DNA of 64,000 nt from Apostichopus japonicus (GCF_037975245.1 NC_092577.1:2733501-2797500), one strand, 5' to 3'. Positions 48,597-62,784 are shown, counted from the stretch's first letter. The notes: generated from the sequence alone by a model not told the origin. A program made the numbers and translations.

Positions 48597-48852
48597 GTGG
48601 CTATTCTTTCGACTAGTCGTAACAATAATTCCCTTCTGCGCATGCACAGTTGCTATTTTTACGAGTAGGAGTACTATCTTTACGACCAGGAGAAACAGTA
48701 ATTTCCGGTTAGGGTTAGGTTTAGGGTTATGGTTGGATTGAGGGTTAGGGTTACCCCTACGACATGCGCAGTTGCTTTATTTACTTTGAATTCGCCGATG
48801 TTGTAAGAATAGTTTATAAATAATTGTTACGACTAGTCGTAAGAATAGCCAC
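48597..48852. mobile_element. MITE with long TIRs and internal telomere-like repeats
   Basis: Left TIR 48597-48630 (GTGGCTATTCTTTCGACTAG then TCGTAACAATAATT) is matched at 32 of 34 positions by the inverted right end 48819-48852. The TIR contains the palindrome CGACTAGTCG. The middle, about 48706-48755, is TTAGGG-like. A sub-terminal GCGCATG-CAGTTGCT motif appears in both halves. Confidence 0.88.
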
Positions 48853-49929
48853 GGTCTATTATATATAACCCTGCAGGCTGTTCATTCTGACTTTCTATCT
48901 CTCTCTCTGTGGAATAAATTTTTGCTAGAATGTAAAGCTCTAATAAATTTAAAACTCAGAATATGTCTACAATTAAAAATCATTTATCCTTTCCCTCTTG
49001 ATTTGTCTTCTCATTATCCTGATGGGCTTCAGATTATCAATCCCAACACCCCCGCCCCAACATCCCCCCCCTGGATCTTGAGAGGTATTTCAGGGGTGAT
49101 GATCCTGGTGTAGTACAAGACTGTCTATGGCTTTTTGAGTACTTAGCAATTAGTGAATTATTTTCAGTTTTTCCAAGAATCTCATTCTTCCCCAACTGAA
49201 CCATTTCCCCCGACTGACGATGGGAGGGTCCGTCGACCCCCCCCCTCCCTCCCTCCCCATCCCCCACTTGTGCCCACAACTGCACTGAATCAAATATAAT
49301 AAAATATCGTTCCTCTTCCATTAGAGTATTGTTTCATAACATTTTCCACTCTTTTGGTAATCCTTTGTCTTCGAGCAAACTTTTGCACCTTTATTTAACC
49401 AGCTGTGTTTGAAATTATTCTTAAAGGAAAACGTGTTTTGTCTCTGGCTATAGCATCGCACGCCCTCTCCAAACCCCATCCCGACCCACACCGCATCCCC
49501 TCCCTGCCTTACTATAGAACCATACAATTATAGATGATATATCATTTTGACTATATACCAAAGGGTCTGTATCCATCACATTCGGGATGCTGGGTGGGAT
49601 ACGGGGTAGGTCATTCCTCTTCTCTGCTAGATTTTCCTCTTCCCTTCCCTCCCCCTCCTCGACCTACCCAACGAATAAGATGCTCAGTCCTAAATGAGTT
49701 TGCCTCCCCCCTAAGCTGATTGTAATGTACCATCGGCATATTGATTTATTATGCACAAACGTAGGACATTTGCACCAAACTTCAGCCTTTCAGAAAGGTA
49801 CCATTTTATTAAAGGTACCTGATAATTAACTCTACATAGCTAAGTATCAAAAAACTTCAACACAAGTGAAGTTTAATATAATACACTATGTGTAGTCACC
49901 ATAATGCAAACAACAGTTTCAGATGGGGC
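48853..49929. other. Intergenic, poly-C rich, no gene recognised
   Basis: C-rich patches near 49046-49075 and 49225-49265. No coding exon was recognised. Confidence 0.5.
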
Positions 49930-51050
49930 CAGGGCGGCGATTTGTTTCAAATATTGGGGGGTACATTTGCCTGGGTGCAGGCGCGTAGCAACTTCATCTC
50001 CAAAATTGTTAGCGCGCTTCGTGATATTTTGTATAGGCCCTATCTACCAAATTTCATTACGGATGCGGTCCGTCTCGTGGGAGCAAATCAGACCTGGATA
50101 ATGGTGGGGACGCGTATCTGTTCTCTGATACTATCTAAGCGGAGCGCGACCATTGGTTCGCGCGTAGCGTACAAGATTCTTTTGGGAAAATATACCTCCC
50201 AGATCGCCGGAAATAACACTTCCCAGACCCAATGATGCTCCAAAACCTCCTTAAATTTGAGATCTCATGGCTTAGAAATTTAAGTTGGGGGAAACACATG
50301 GGCGTCTGCAGAAAAAAAAATCAGGGAACAAATAATCCAAGTAGACTTTTGTATACGATGGGTTTGGGGTCCTCTCCCAGAAAACAATTATAGACTGCCG
50401 CAAATGCGATTTCCGTCCTATATTTAATAACTGTGGATAAATGTAATAAAATGAGAACTGCTGCATGTTATTTGCACAATGCTGGATCAAACTGCGCCAA
50501 AGTTAACTACAGGGAAATTTGCAATGCAGCGTTTGGTCAAGACAAATTAGTTGGGACACGGTATATCATGTCCCCACCACTAAAAAAGTTGGGTGTGGAC
50601 GCCTCCCGCTGTCCCCACCAGGATCTGCGCCCATGGTCCGTCTAGCTAATTCATTTCTAAAATAAGTAAAAACTACTCTCGGTGAAAGTCTGTGTCGTTT
50701 TTTGGTGATATTTAGTAACAAATTGTGACACGGTTAGACATGCGCGTAGCGAGGAATTTGCCAAGGGAGGGGCGAAGCCTATAGACAAACTATCTAAGCG
50801 TGGCGCCACCATGAGTTGGCGCGAAGCGTAAAAGAAAATTTTGGGAGAAAATGCCCCCAGATCGCGGGAAATTGCACTTCCCAGGCCTTGTAAGTTGCAT
50901 CTATGATTTGGATAAATAATCTCACGCATTATTTTCTATTTATAGCCACAAAAAACTATGCCACCAAATATTGGGGGATATTAGATACTATATCCCCCCA
51001 CCTAAAATATTGGGGGGACATGTCCCCCCCCCCCATGATCGCCGCCCATG
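49930..51050. mobile_element. Nested hAT-like non-autonomous elements
   Basis: The outer ends share GGGCGGCGAT (49932) with the complement at 51037-51046 (ATCGCCGCCC). Inside, 50299-50636 has its own inverted ends (CATGGGCGTCTGCAG and CTGCGCCCATG). Two further copies of the hairpin module GCGCCACC..GTTGGCGCG-like occur at about 50130-50215 and 50795-50885. Element boundaries are approximate. Confidence 0.55.
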
Positions 51051-52178
51051 GATGGGGCAGGGTTGCCCGGGGGTAGAGGAAGGGAGGAGTAAGGCTAATG
51101 TTCAGAAGTATAGTGTCCACGTTTCAAGTAGTTGCTGACAAAATAATTCAACCCTTTCCCTCTCCGCCATCATAAGATAAGACACTGGTTGGATAAAGTT
51201 AAACGGGTTACTGTTTATCTTGCCGACAAGATTCGTGTTTCGCTGTAGCGCCCTCTCTTTGTCTGCTCTTAAGACCATGTCCCAATCATTCCCACTTTCT
51301 CCTACCCTTCTTTCCTCTCCGCCTCCCACAATTCACTCTAAATGACTATTGTTGGTCGAGCTATCAGTAATATGTTAGGGAGAGCTTATTCTCTTATTTT
51401 TAATCTGCAACTATTTATTTCATTTATACCGCAGATTTGAAAAATATCCTATCTAACTGCTGTTATGCATTTCTATTACACTAAATAATCATTTAATACG
51501 TTCAACGCATAGTAGTTTAGTATAACAATTTAAATTGCTTTTCATCTCAATCTTGAGGAGACTTTAGTGATCTTTGAGAAAGAAAGTGCCCAATACAACA
51601 ATGGGGTTAAAATAAGTTTGACAATTTTTTTTTGCAAAGTGCTTGTTTGCTAAACTTTTGCTTCATTAAGCTGGTACAAAGCAGACAAAATTTGCGTTGT
51701 TGATAGTTTTTGATAACTATTCATTTCAGTTTTACTGACCAAGTATTACACGCAAGACTAGTTTGAAATTGATCTTCTAGTTACGATATCGGTCTTTAGA
51801 TGTATAAAGGTGTTGAGGAATTTGTCTGACCGAACACTTCTGAAGGATGTTAGCAAGTACACAAATATTCATATTGTTGTTTATGAAGGTCGAGTAAACA
51901 AATTAATTGTCACCAATTCCGCCGGAGTAAAAGTAAAATGCCGTACTTAGGACTAGAAGCTGGTGCAAGCAGTGTATGTGAAAGTGTGACGCTCTTGTTA
52001 TCAAATATACTTCGGTATAAAATATTTTGATAATCTGTAGTACTACTGAGTCAACAAGTGTTTCCAATGTTGGGAAAGCATATCTAGTCACCGTACTCAA
52101 TATCATGACCATGCATGCAGTATTTAAGAAGACCTAGCCTGCCCTATTTTTGTATCTGATGTTATACTCATATATTCA
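51051..52178. other. Intergenic, no gene recognised
   Basis: AT-rich. Open frames at 51102-51329 and 51903-52112 on the minus strand have no signature. Confidence 0.5.
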
Positions 52179-52410
52179 GGAGTGTTAGCTCAGTGGTTAA
52201 CGCCGGTGCCTTGCAATCATAAGGTCCCCGGTTCGGGTCACTCCAAGATTAATGTATGTCGTCCAATTACAGAGTTGTTGACAATTAACAATTCATAATC
52301 ATGGACGTTAAATATGAAAGTATAGAGACTGACTTCGGTCAGCTTGCGGCTTTGATTAGCCAATGAGGCTTCTTCGCGAGTTCGTGCTTGCAGGAGGATC
52401 TAAAATACAT
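52179..52410 (+). mobile_element. tRNA-derived SINE (family A), best preserved copy
   Basis: The head 52179-52244 begins GGAGTGTTAGCTCAGTGGTT (A-box) and carries CCCCGGTTCGGGTCACTCC (B-box and acceptor end), so the GGAGTG/CACTCC stem pairs fully. The body contains GACTTCGGTCAGCTTGCGGC and the tail is AGGAGGATCTAAAATACATA. Probably transcribed by RNA polymerase III when active. A true tRNA gene is unlikely because the same head is always followed by the same body. Confidence 0.88.
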
Positions 52411-54924
52411 ACACAAACACATACCAGCCTTCTTTCAATGTAAAGTTCGAGGCTGAAGCATTTTTACTGTTAGTAATGATCAAAAATAATTCCTACGTAA
52501 GGAAATCCGAGGTAATGCTTATTCACGAAACCATCCACCCTATTGACCTTTGACCTCTCACTGTCGCGTCATTAACCTTGCCGGTAAAAACAGTGGTCAA
52601 TTAATTTGATTATCAATCATGTGAAATGCAAATGAGACGCATGAGGACTGAGAATGGGTTATTTTCCAGGATGATTTAGTCTTTTAATTGCAAATTTGAA
52701 TTTTAGAACACAACAATAACAGTTATTTTAGTCCATTTAGGCGGCATGTGTAGGCGGCATTGCATCACATATGATATTACGCCATCATACACTTATCTGA
52801 AATAAAGTGCAATGCAATATTGATATCTCTCAATAACGGAGACCAGACCAGAAGCTGTAAGTTACGTTTGCAGCAGTGTGTATGTTTACACTTGCTACGT
52901 GATGTATATTTTGGAAATCGCAGTCTTCGTCAACCCCTTTTTGAGGAGTTGGGGGAGGGGATGTGTGTGGGGGGAGGGGGAGGCATAGGGCTTCTTTAAG
53001 CTGCCGATTCATACACTGATTTCTGCTGTACGTTATGGAACCCATCATAAATACGTCATCGAAATATCACCAGTCATGATGCAGCACATGGATCCACATA
53101 TCATACATATTGTTAAGTGTGATATTGACAATAGCATTATGAACGGTATGACCGTTTCTTACCTCACCCAACCACCTACCAGACATAACCCCCCATTCAC
53201 ACCCCACCCCTCCCGAACCCCTACAGCCCTCGTTATTATCGAATCAGTCGGTAATACGCTGTATATGATTTTTTGCTCTAGCTATAGCTGGTTCCTGTGT
53301 TGAACCTTTGACAAAATGTTTCTGGTTTCTAAGCATATAGGCGTACAATTAGTTGGTTCTTTTATTAGTACCATGTCCGAAATAGAATTTATGTGACGGA
53401 AGACAATACGTGAGAGCCCGCCCCCCCCCCCCCTCCGCCACAAAAAAACAGTTTAGGTTTTGGCATAATAAGCATTAATAAGCACTCTGGTGCCACCTGT
53501 GCTAAAACTGCACCAATCATAACAAATATACATGAAAGGGGTTATTTTTAGTCTGCGAACGATAAGCAGTGTATTATGTTTGACTTTACTATTGTTTAAA
53601 TTTTCCTCTTTTTCCCCATCATCGTTCAAAACATTAAACCGTCGAACCGTAAACCATTGTCGTTTTGTCTATAGGTGTCTGGAGGGGACATCGGACAGGG
53701 ATCCAGGGGTGCGGAGGTGTATATCCTTTATTCAATCCCACGTATTCAATATCTTTAAAGTAGATATTAGCACAACTTGCGTGTAAACCGAATAATGCAC
53801 ATTATGGTATACAAATGCCTTACACTATCTTAACCTATACAAACTTAGATATTCCTGTACAAATTTCCGTCGGTATCTACCGATTCTTTCTTTTTACCCA
53901 CGCCCTCCCCCCCCCCCGCCCCCCCTCCCTCTCTTTCCCAGAAATCATGTGAACGAATTATATTTTGATGGGATTTTCTAGCAAAGACGATATGCTAATT
54001 AATCATATATATATATGAAATGAAGTCACCATAAAATGGCTACTTTCAATGTTTTACAACATTATTTATAAGACCTATCTTTTAGTCTGAACTGGTGACA
54101 TATCGAGTCAAATATAGTAATATTCAGGTCTACATGCAGTCTTCGCCAATTTCGAGTCCTCGTCAATTTCGAGTCCTCATCAATTTCGAGTCACCTTTTC
54201 CGAGTTGGAATTCAATACTTTTCGAGGCGGATCCGAGACCGAGTCAAAAAATACCGAGTCCGAGGCGGATCCGAGACCGAGTCCAATAATACCGAGTCCG
54301 GAAAGCGCTTGGGGTGGGGGTGGGTGGGCGGGGGATGAGAGTAGAATTCGAATTTCGTACTTCCGCCATAACTAAGGGAGACCAGAATCGCTGACCTTTG
54401 ACCTGGCGAGTACCTTAATCGTGACGTAAAGTTTGTTGGTAATGATACAGAACATGATTACTGATAGGCGACTTATCCTGTGATATGGATTCTCAATGGG
54501 AGGGGAGGGGGGGGGGGGGATCTCCAACCATGCACTGAATAAAACACACCAGGGAAAGAGATTTCTCCTGGAAAGTTGATTACGATTCCGTAATTGACGC
54601 TTCTAAAGTCAAAGTTGCGGTGCGTACTTATGGTACAGTGGTACGTTCATTATCTTCAAGACGTACTGTCATGCGTACACCAACTTCAACAAAGTCATGC
54701 GGCCTGTGTCTGTTTCATAATTCAGTTATTTATCACATGCACGGTACGGTACTACTATGGCAACATATGCGTATGGAACGCGAAAAGAGTTTGTCGTTAG
54801 GTACGACTTTTTTACGTTAGATATATCAGATGTTAGTTCAACAAAAAGTACTCTAGTTTTGACTTTCAGAAACGTCTCACGAACCCCCTGGGATGGACTC
54901 ACACACCCCCTGTGGGTTCATGCA
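52411..54924. other. Intergenic with short repeats
   Basis: At about 54135-54300 there are repeated CGAGTC-type units (AATTTCGAGTCCTC, CGAGGCGGATCCGAGACCGA). Poly-C and poly-G runs occur near 53419, 53907 and 54504. No coding gene was recognised. Confidence 0.5.
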
Positions 54925-55995
54925 CCCCAGCTAGGGAACCCCTGCTCAACACTGTTGAAATTGTTGATGAGTATTGTAATCTGGGTATGTGATTTTAACT
55001 ATAACAGTAGATTTACAAAGGCTGTGAATAAACAAGTGAACCAAGCTAGACGTGCCCTTTACAGCCTATTGTGTAAATCTTAGAACCAGACAGTTCCCGC
55101 ATTACTAGATTTACAAGTTCAGCTTTTTGATCAACTGGTTCTTCCTGTTCTGCTCTATGGATGTGAGATCCGGGGCATTGATAATTTGAGCCAAGTTTCA
55201 TTTAAAAATTCTGTAAAGAAATTCTTAACATGTATACTCCGAATTGCATGGCATATGGTGAAATTAGGACGTCACAAGCTGATTAATACAATCGACTATA
55301 GGCAAGAATGGTTAATTCTTAGTGTAGAATTGTAAATAGCAGTGAGTATCAATTATCGCATATGATGTACAAGTTCCCTTAGGTCTCTCCACGATCAAAT
55401 TATTTATGCGTCTCAAAGTCAAAAGTATTCTTGACGAAGCCGGAATGTCATATGTGTGGAACCTACCGAACGGGGCCAGCCAAGTTCATTATTCTTCTGA
55501 CCCATATATTATACCCCAAGATTAAGTAGAGCAGATTAAGTAGAGCAATTACGACTATAGGTGACATGTATCAACAGGATTGGTTTGCCAATGCACAGTA
55601 TAATTCGCATTGTAAAGTGTATAGAATGTTCAAGACCAACCTTGAATTCAAAAAGTATTTAAACACCCTCGATATCCGAAACCGTAACTATTTGGAGTAA
55701 ATATCGTTGCTTGCAATACTAATATTCCGCTTATTTCTGGAAGATATATCCAAAAGATATTGTGTTTCATGAGCGGATATGTAATTTATGTATAACAGTA
55801 ATAAATGAGTTGATGAATTTCATTAGAATTTTCGAGTGCCCAGCCTTTAAGAAAGGAAGAAATCTTTACTTAAAACCGTATGTCAGAACAAGACTCATAG
55901 TTCGATTAAAGATGCATGATTTTTTTTTTCAATCGAAGTCTAAACTAGTCTTTATTTCCAATTTAAGTCAGTTTTGTGCTAAGATAATAAAAACC
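54925..55995 (+). pseudogene. Non-LTR retrotransposon reverse-transcriptase C-terminal remnant
   Basis: Broken reading frames match the end of LINE-type (CR1/RTE-like) ORF2 proteins: FTKAVNKQVNQARRALYSLL, LFDQLVLPVLLYGCEI, then LGRHKLINTIDYRQEW after a frameshift, later NTNIPLISGRYIQK, and finally a zinc-knuckle-like ICNLC..ECPAFKKGRNLYLKPY. Several stops (for example the TAG at 55081 and the TAA at about 55333) and frameshifts show it is dead. The catalytic part of the RT is missing. The clade is not certain. Confidence 0.8.
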
Positions 55996-58508
55996 TTCTC
56001 GTAATTTTTTGTCACATCAATTGCTAGCGCTTACTGTAGTGCTGGGTGCCACACTTTTCTCATCTTATACTTCACTGAGTTTTTTTTCTTCTTGTATCTC
56101 TCTTGTGACTGCCATCTAAATTATGTTATGTGTAATCTCTATAGTAACGGGACAGGAGACTCTAACAAGCATTTGTTTCGTGTTTCTTTCTTCTTCTTTT
56201 TTCCTTTTATTTGTGCTTTATTTGTTTTGGTTAAGTTCTGTTTAATTTATGGTTTGGGTTATTGTGTTTTTGGTTGGGTTTGATTTGTTGTGTCTGGTCT
56301 GGTTCATGGTATTTGAGGGTAAGAGGGTAAGAATTATTACATGGAAATGATGACTGTGCGGAGTAAACAGTTATAACGCGCCTTTCAAGTCAAATCATAT
56401 TGTTCATTTTTGATGAGTTAACACTGTATAGACGTAATGAATTGGTATTTACTTTGCAGTTAACAAAGATCCAAGGGGGGGGGGGGTGTGGCCTCAGGCA
56501 ATGATAAGTATTTCAATCTATTCAGCATGATATATTGTATAAAAAAATCATTTTAGTTTCAACAAAAGAGTATTCATTCGTTTATTATTCATGCAAATGC
56601 TTAGCTAGCATTACCAGTTTCAGCAACTTCAAAGGGAATGAGTCAACGGCATATAACGCTAAATAACTCCATTGAAGGAGCGCCGATTGCATTGTTAAAC
56701 AGGTCAGCCGGGAGATAATTACACAACCGTTACGGGTGTATAACCCTTCTTTGAGTATTTATATTAGCACGACTTTGCGTATAGAGAAACTTACATACCT
56801 TATTCATTGTCTAAATACGCATTTGAGTGCAACCATTTGACGTCTAAACATGTTTTTTTTCGATTTGTTTCGCTTCAACGACCCAATGGCTGCACTGCTC
56901 TCACTATAACCTCTTATTAAAGACTCCTTTTGCCTCTGCCCCCTTCCATAAAATTTCGCGCCCCTTCTTAAATCAGTCGGTGGAAATTTTGAATTAACTC
57001 CCTTCCCCTACCGATTAACCCCCTTGCCCTACCGCGATTAACCCCCTTCCCCTACCGTTCAAATCCTGTGCACGCCACTGACTGACGGTTCACAAACCGA
57101 TGCTAATATCGTTACCAAACTGCAACTCTGTAGCTTAGGCTACAGAAAGTCCATATATCTGCTGAACGAATGTGATGCTCAGTGAATTATTCATAATAAG
57201 GCTTCATTGTCATAGTTTGTCTTGGGTACAGCCACTTCAAATCCCCAAGCTAATATGTCGGTTAAGAAATGTTAATCCATAGAAAACCATGAGGTCGAGT
57301 GGGCCAGGGCTTTTATGCCACCGGGTTTATGGGGCACAAGCACGCATACCTATGTGGGGCTCAGATCTACCCACCCCTCCCCCACCCCTCCCTCCACTTG
57401 TAGACATAATATTACCCCCTTAAAAAATCCTATTGTACAGTCAATATGACATGTATGTGCGGCAGAAGCTAAAACAAATGAACATTCTTCAACATTGTCT
57501 AACGCCAAATATAACACCATTTCGCATCTAAGCGCCCTCTTTGTACCAAAATATCTCACAAGGGTGGGGCCCCTCCTTCAAATTGACGACGTAACATCTA
57601 AGCCACCCCCACCCCTCCACATCCCCGCCCCAGCACAAGTATGATGGCTTTGCCCATGCCCTGGAGCGTCATGCAATTAGAGTCAAATTTATTTCTCATC
57701 CTACCGTACGGAAGGAAACATATAGGCCTGAAGTAGAAAAATAACATACGGTATAGTATGAAGGGCGTACTAGAAAACTTAATGAGCATTGATTAAAATG
57801 AGCGTGGCAGTTGTTGCCTTTACGGAGTAACGGATCACGAATTTTAACAATATGTCGGCGGTAATTTACCGGCAATGCCTTCAGTTAGTTCGAATCCGGC
57901 TTAGTTTGATCGCATACGTTGGCAATACAATTAGCAAATCAAAACTTCGCAATTTTTTTTTTTTTTTTAAACTGCTCGTGAAAAATCTGTGAACAAAAGA
58001 CTACCTACCGTGAGTGATTAACACAGCGTGAATTTATTTAGTGTTGTGGTTATGATCATTGTTTTTATTTTTATTGTTTTTTTTTATTACCATTTATAAG
58101 GATTGTTGCTGCCGTTTTTATGGCCTTCAAATCGACCAGAAAAAAACGAAACAACAATTATGTTTTTGAATATTTCTTAAATCTGTGCGTGGGTTTGCAT
58201 ACCCGTACCCCATAGAGAGTTTATTGTACAATAGACCATGGAGCTATAAACAGAATAGACCTACCTATAATTACGGTGCATTCCATGCTTGTAATACTGA
58301 ACAAAACCTTTCTGGCACCCTGTTTTTTCCTTGAGACCGATGAAAATGAGAAAACACTGTAATTTTCTGCCCTTACTACACTTGATTTGATGGGTCCTAA
58401 ATTGGCCCCCGCCTGACCCCGAGGTTGAAGAAATAGCTCTAAGAAGATTTTTGTCGTTGGTGCATTAATTAATTAATGCATTTATTCAATCATTTATTTT
58501 CTGCAAGT
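55996..58508. other. Intergenic, no gene recognised
   Basis: Contains a poly-G run near 56476, a small tandem repeat around 56995-57055 (units containing TTAACCCCCTTCCCCTACCG) and a poly-T run near 57952. No coding exon was identified. Confidence 0.5.
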
Positions 58509-58895
<387 letters not shown>

Positions 58896-59901
58896 ATAAT
58901 GATAAATGGCACAAGCGTAAATCAAAAAGTAAAGTTTAAAGAAATCGGGATCCCATGCTGATGAACGGGGGGGGGGGGGGAGCTAATCTCCACCTTGAAC
59001 TAGTTGAATAGTAATATAAGGTTCTTAATGCAAAGTTTCTTACTATTAACCATATAGACAATGGTCTGATGAGTGTTAGACTATCTAGTTCAGTCACTTT
59101 AATTGATGAACCTCATCATTCAACATCATCATTTTGATCAGAAATTAAATGTGCTATAGTAATATAACCAGCTGGAACCATAGTACGGTCTACTACATAT
59201 TAAACTAAATTTAGTATCTATAAAGTCATCTTTTAGTATACTTTATTGTTTATTGTTTTTTTTTTTCTTCTTCTTCTTCTGTACCGACAAAAACCGAAGA
59301 TAACCCATCACAAGTATCAATTAAAAAGAAAAATTAAAATTAAAAAGAAAAAATTAAAATTAAAAATAAAAATAAAAAATAAAAATAAAAAAGTCCCCGC
59401 ATCCACTCAGTAGTCTGCCTGAAAAAGACAAAGTAAGGAACGAAGTGGTTGATCAATAAATTGACTGATAGATCCATCGATAGATTTAGCATCATACATC
59501 GATAACTATAATTATGATTTGCCGATATTCATCCATGCATCGATAAACATCATACATCAACATCATTTATCAACATCCATAATTTTCTTTGATCGACTAA
59601 TCGACATGCAATAACTTGACTAATTTATACAGGTTTTTTTTCTTCCATTTATATTTTGGTCCTCATTTCATATCTCGATAGATGAATCCATCGATAGGTA
59701 ATTCTGCCATCGAATGATCGATCGTAAAATAGATAAAATCTTCGATCGATGTATATATATATGATACATCGGTTAAATCGATCCATCGTTAGTAAGTCAT
59801 TTAACTCGGTACTCCTTCCTTTCCAATAATCTTTTACTGTCTCGAATTATTACTGTTTATTATTGTAAAATATTATTGTAAGTAAAAAATTTAAAAACCT
59901 T
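58896..59901. other. 3' flank of the HYR gene
   Basis: AT-rich and simple: an A-rich AATTAAAAATAAAAA tract at about 59317-59392 and many ATCGAT-containing words at 59460-59790. No coding exon was recognised. Part of it may be 3' UTR. Confidence 0.5.
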
Positions 59902-62347
59902 TTAAGGGGTACATCCCTGGCCCGTAACACTGTGACATGTGTAACCTGCGTCAGAGCCTGGCGCTTCTCGACATTCGTTCCCTCCACAAGGATTCCCCAT
60001 GCACCCTGTAATGTTGAGGGGGGCAAAAATATATCATTATTTATGATTATTTTATCTCTAACGTGCATGCATTAAGACTTTATTTATTGAGTGATTCCAA
60101 AGGGAATTCTATATACCTACAGTGCTCTTATAACCATGGTGTGCTATACTAGTGCTATACCACCGCCTTACAATTTATCCAAACCGTGTGAAAGAATACA
60201 TAAAACCATCCACCATGAAGAAAGGACGGGCTTATCACTCCCCCTCCCCCCCTCCCCCCCCCCACACACAAACATTTCCCTATGGTGGCGTCTAGAGGTG
60301 ATGGGATATGGGAGTCACGGGGACATAGCCAATGGGTCCGGCATAATTTAGATCGTCCGAGGAATTATGGAGTGGTCCGAGGTAAATATCGATAAAGAAT
60401 AGCATATTCTCATTTACTTAACGTATACTTTAAGGCAAAATGAAGGGTGTCATAAATTGTAGGGCGGGACATACTCGTCTACGAGAGGAGGGAGGGAGGG
60501 CGACTTGTCTCACAGGCGACTTCGGTCTCGCCAATATACAGGTACATATTATCTTTAAGTGTACCAGTGTAGTCTTTGGTGTTCAGAGTCGTGTTTAGAA
60601 TTATTATGTTGGATCAATGCTACAATGCAACAAGAAGATCCAAGCGAGTAACTAATTCTAAATAGTAACTAATTCTAAATAGTTTTTTTTTTTTTTTTGG
60701 TGTGTGAGTGTGTGTTGCAACAAGCAATCGAGTGTTAAATGAACGAGGCGGTCCTCGCGTGAACTAAACTATGATTCAGATTCGATTTTCACGAAGCAGT
60801 GTAAAATGGGTTGGACAGTTGTATAGCTGCTCCCTGACAATGGTTGAACATGAGGAAGTTGCAACAAGTTCCTTGATATATATATAGGGAGGAGTCACCA
60901 GGAGTGTCCACAGCCAGGTCGGCCTTCCGGAGAGGAGACAGTTATGTCCCCACCCATGATCAGCCTGTCCAGCCACATCGCCACCCCCCCCCCCCACAAC
61001 CCTACCCTCTTTTGGAAGTGTCATGCTCCCGGAGTACTACGACTTTTATGAAAGTATATTATGAACGAGAATTTCCCAGGGTCCCGTAAAATGATCCCAT
61101 TCACGACCTCGCTCCCTCCCCAAGCCACCCCCCCCCCCCCGCCTGGCCCGTTTGGTGATACCTACCGATCACCGGTTATATATTTATTGTAATACGAAAT
61201 ACGATTGATGATTGAATTAGCGTCTTACCCTCCATCGGGCCGCCTGCGGGTGTCACAGTAACCTGTATCGGGCAAGTTGCCGATGCGCCCGCATTATCCA
61301 AGCAGGTGCACACGACTGACGAGGTCGTTATTCCAGGGAAAAAGGAACCCGACGGTGGCGAACACGTGATACTCAGAGTGTTATCTGATTGGTCAGCGTC
61401 AGTACAGGTTGGTGCCGGCCAATTGGCCGTGTTCCCGTCGATATCAACGCGAGACTGGACCACGACATCTGGGGGACACATTATCTCCGGGTCATTTGCT
61501 GGAGAAAGGAAAGGTAAAGTTTAAAAGGATATTCCGGTGGACCTTCAAGACACTTATCATAGAAAGATCTTGGTGACCTCAGAACAGATGTTCTTCAAAA
61601 GCTATTATTTCTTTCCTATATTATGAGTCCCTTTTCTGTTGATATATCAATTAATTAGCTTTTGATACATGTAGAATGTTTCGCTAAACTGTCTAAGTTC
61701 TCTAATGATTTGCCAAAAAAAACGCGACATTTTGTAGAAAAATTATGTTCCTCTATTCGTAATTAATATGAAGAAAAACAGAAACAATTTCCAGTTGGTA
61801 AGACATAATAACATCGTTCACACTGCTGCTACCAGATAAATTAGCAAAATATCACCAAATTAAAAAAGATATCATATCTACCAAAAAAATCTGGTGATGG
61901 GGATCCCCGTGCCCCCACCCCTTGGGTGGTAGATCCCCATGCCCCCAGTTGAATCTCCCACGTGACAGGTAGAGCAGAGTTGAAAAAAAGGGGTGGGGTG
62001 TCACCCCATATCCCTGTATCCCCGCCAGCTTCCCTATCACCTTACCCGTTCAAATAATGACATGTTGAAAGTACTCAACTAACCTACAATGGTGACAGTG
62101 AAAGTACACTGAACTGTCGCTGATTGGGCGTCAGTACACGAACACGTGACGACATTGCTACCAATACCAGGGAAGAATGTATTGGGCATAGGTGAACAGC
62201 TTACTGCTAAGGTAGTATCATCTTGGTCTGGGTCGGTACAAGTTGGAGGGTCCCATGATGCAACGTTACCTTCGAAACCAGGAAACGTCTCAACAGAGAC
62301 GGGGTCAGGACAGGTAATAGTTGGTAGAGTGTTAGGTGGCGGATTAC
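59902..62347 (-). CDS. HYR-domain protein with C-terminal EGF-like segment, last three exons
   Basis: Extracellular protein built of HYR (hyalin repeat) modules, a fold used in cell adhesion; sea-urchin hyalin is the best known echinoderm member. Exons on the minus strand: 62347-62084 (HYR: TITCPDPV ... VASWDPPTCTD ... GSNVVTCSCTDAQ), 61498-61229 (HYR: IMCPPDVV ... ANWPAPTCTDAD ... SSVVCTCLDNAG) and 60005-59902 (terminal, stop TAA). All introns are phase 1 with GT-AG ends, the usual shuffling-compatible arrangement of one domain per exon. The last exon encodes an EGF-like piece (CMGNPCGGNEC ... YTCHSVTGQGC) with five cysteines rather than six. Upstream exons must lie beyond the window or past the Penelope-like element. 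No signal peptide or membrane segment is visible in this part. Confidence 0.88.
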
Positions 62348-62423
62348 CTAAATGAAGATAAACATTCAGATAAACGATGAAAGCTGTATTCCAGTCGCTT
62401 TATTTATCGTTATATGTTATATG

Positions 62424-62466
62424 TTATATGTTACATATATATATATATATATATATAAAAGTAAAA
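62424..62466. repeat. Short (TA)n tract at the left edge of a SINE
   Basis: ATATATGTTACA-type words leading to a pure TA tract at about 62435-62456. Confidence 0.8.
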
Positions 62467-62784
62467 GTGTTGAAAGTATCTCTTTCGAGATCCGGCTTTA
62501 GGAATCACAAATGATTTCGAGTTGGTCAGCATCATGTTTGATCTCTAGAGTAAGGCAAAATATGTCACCAAAAACAGAACTAGTATTGTTCGATACAGGT
62601 GACAAACGCCTACAGTGGAATTACGATCTTCCTTACCGGTTTCGAACCTCAGGACATACAATCAGCGTCCATAGCCTAGTGGTTAGGGTGTCCGCGTACA
62701 GAGCGGAAGGCCCGTGGTTCGAATCCCGGTGGAGGCTGAAAGTTTTTTTCACTGTTCTTGATTTTCCAACTCATTACGATTTTC

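Noticed and set aside
52179-52244. Possible functional tRNA gene with fully paired acceptor-like ends
   Set aside because: The same head plus the same 150-base body occurs four times in the window, so it is a SINE head.
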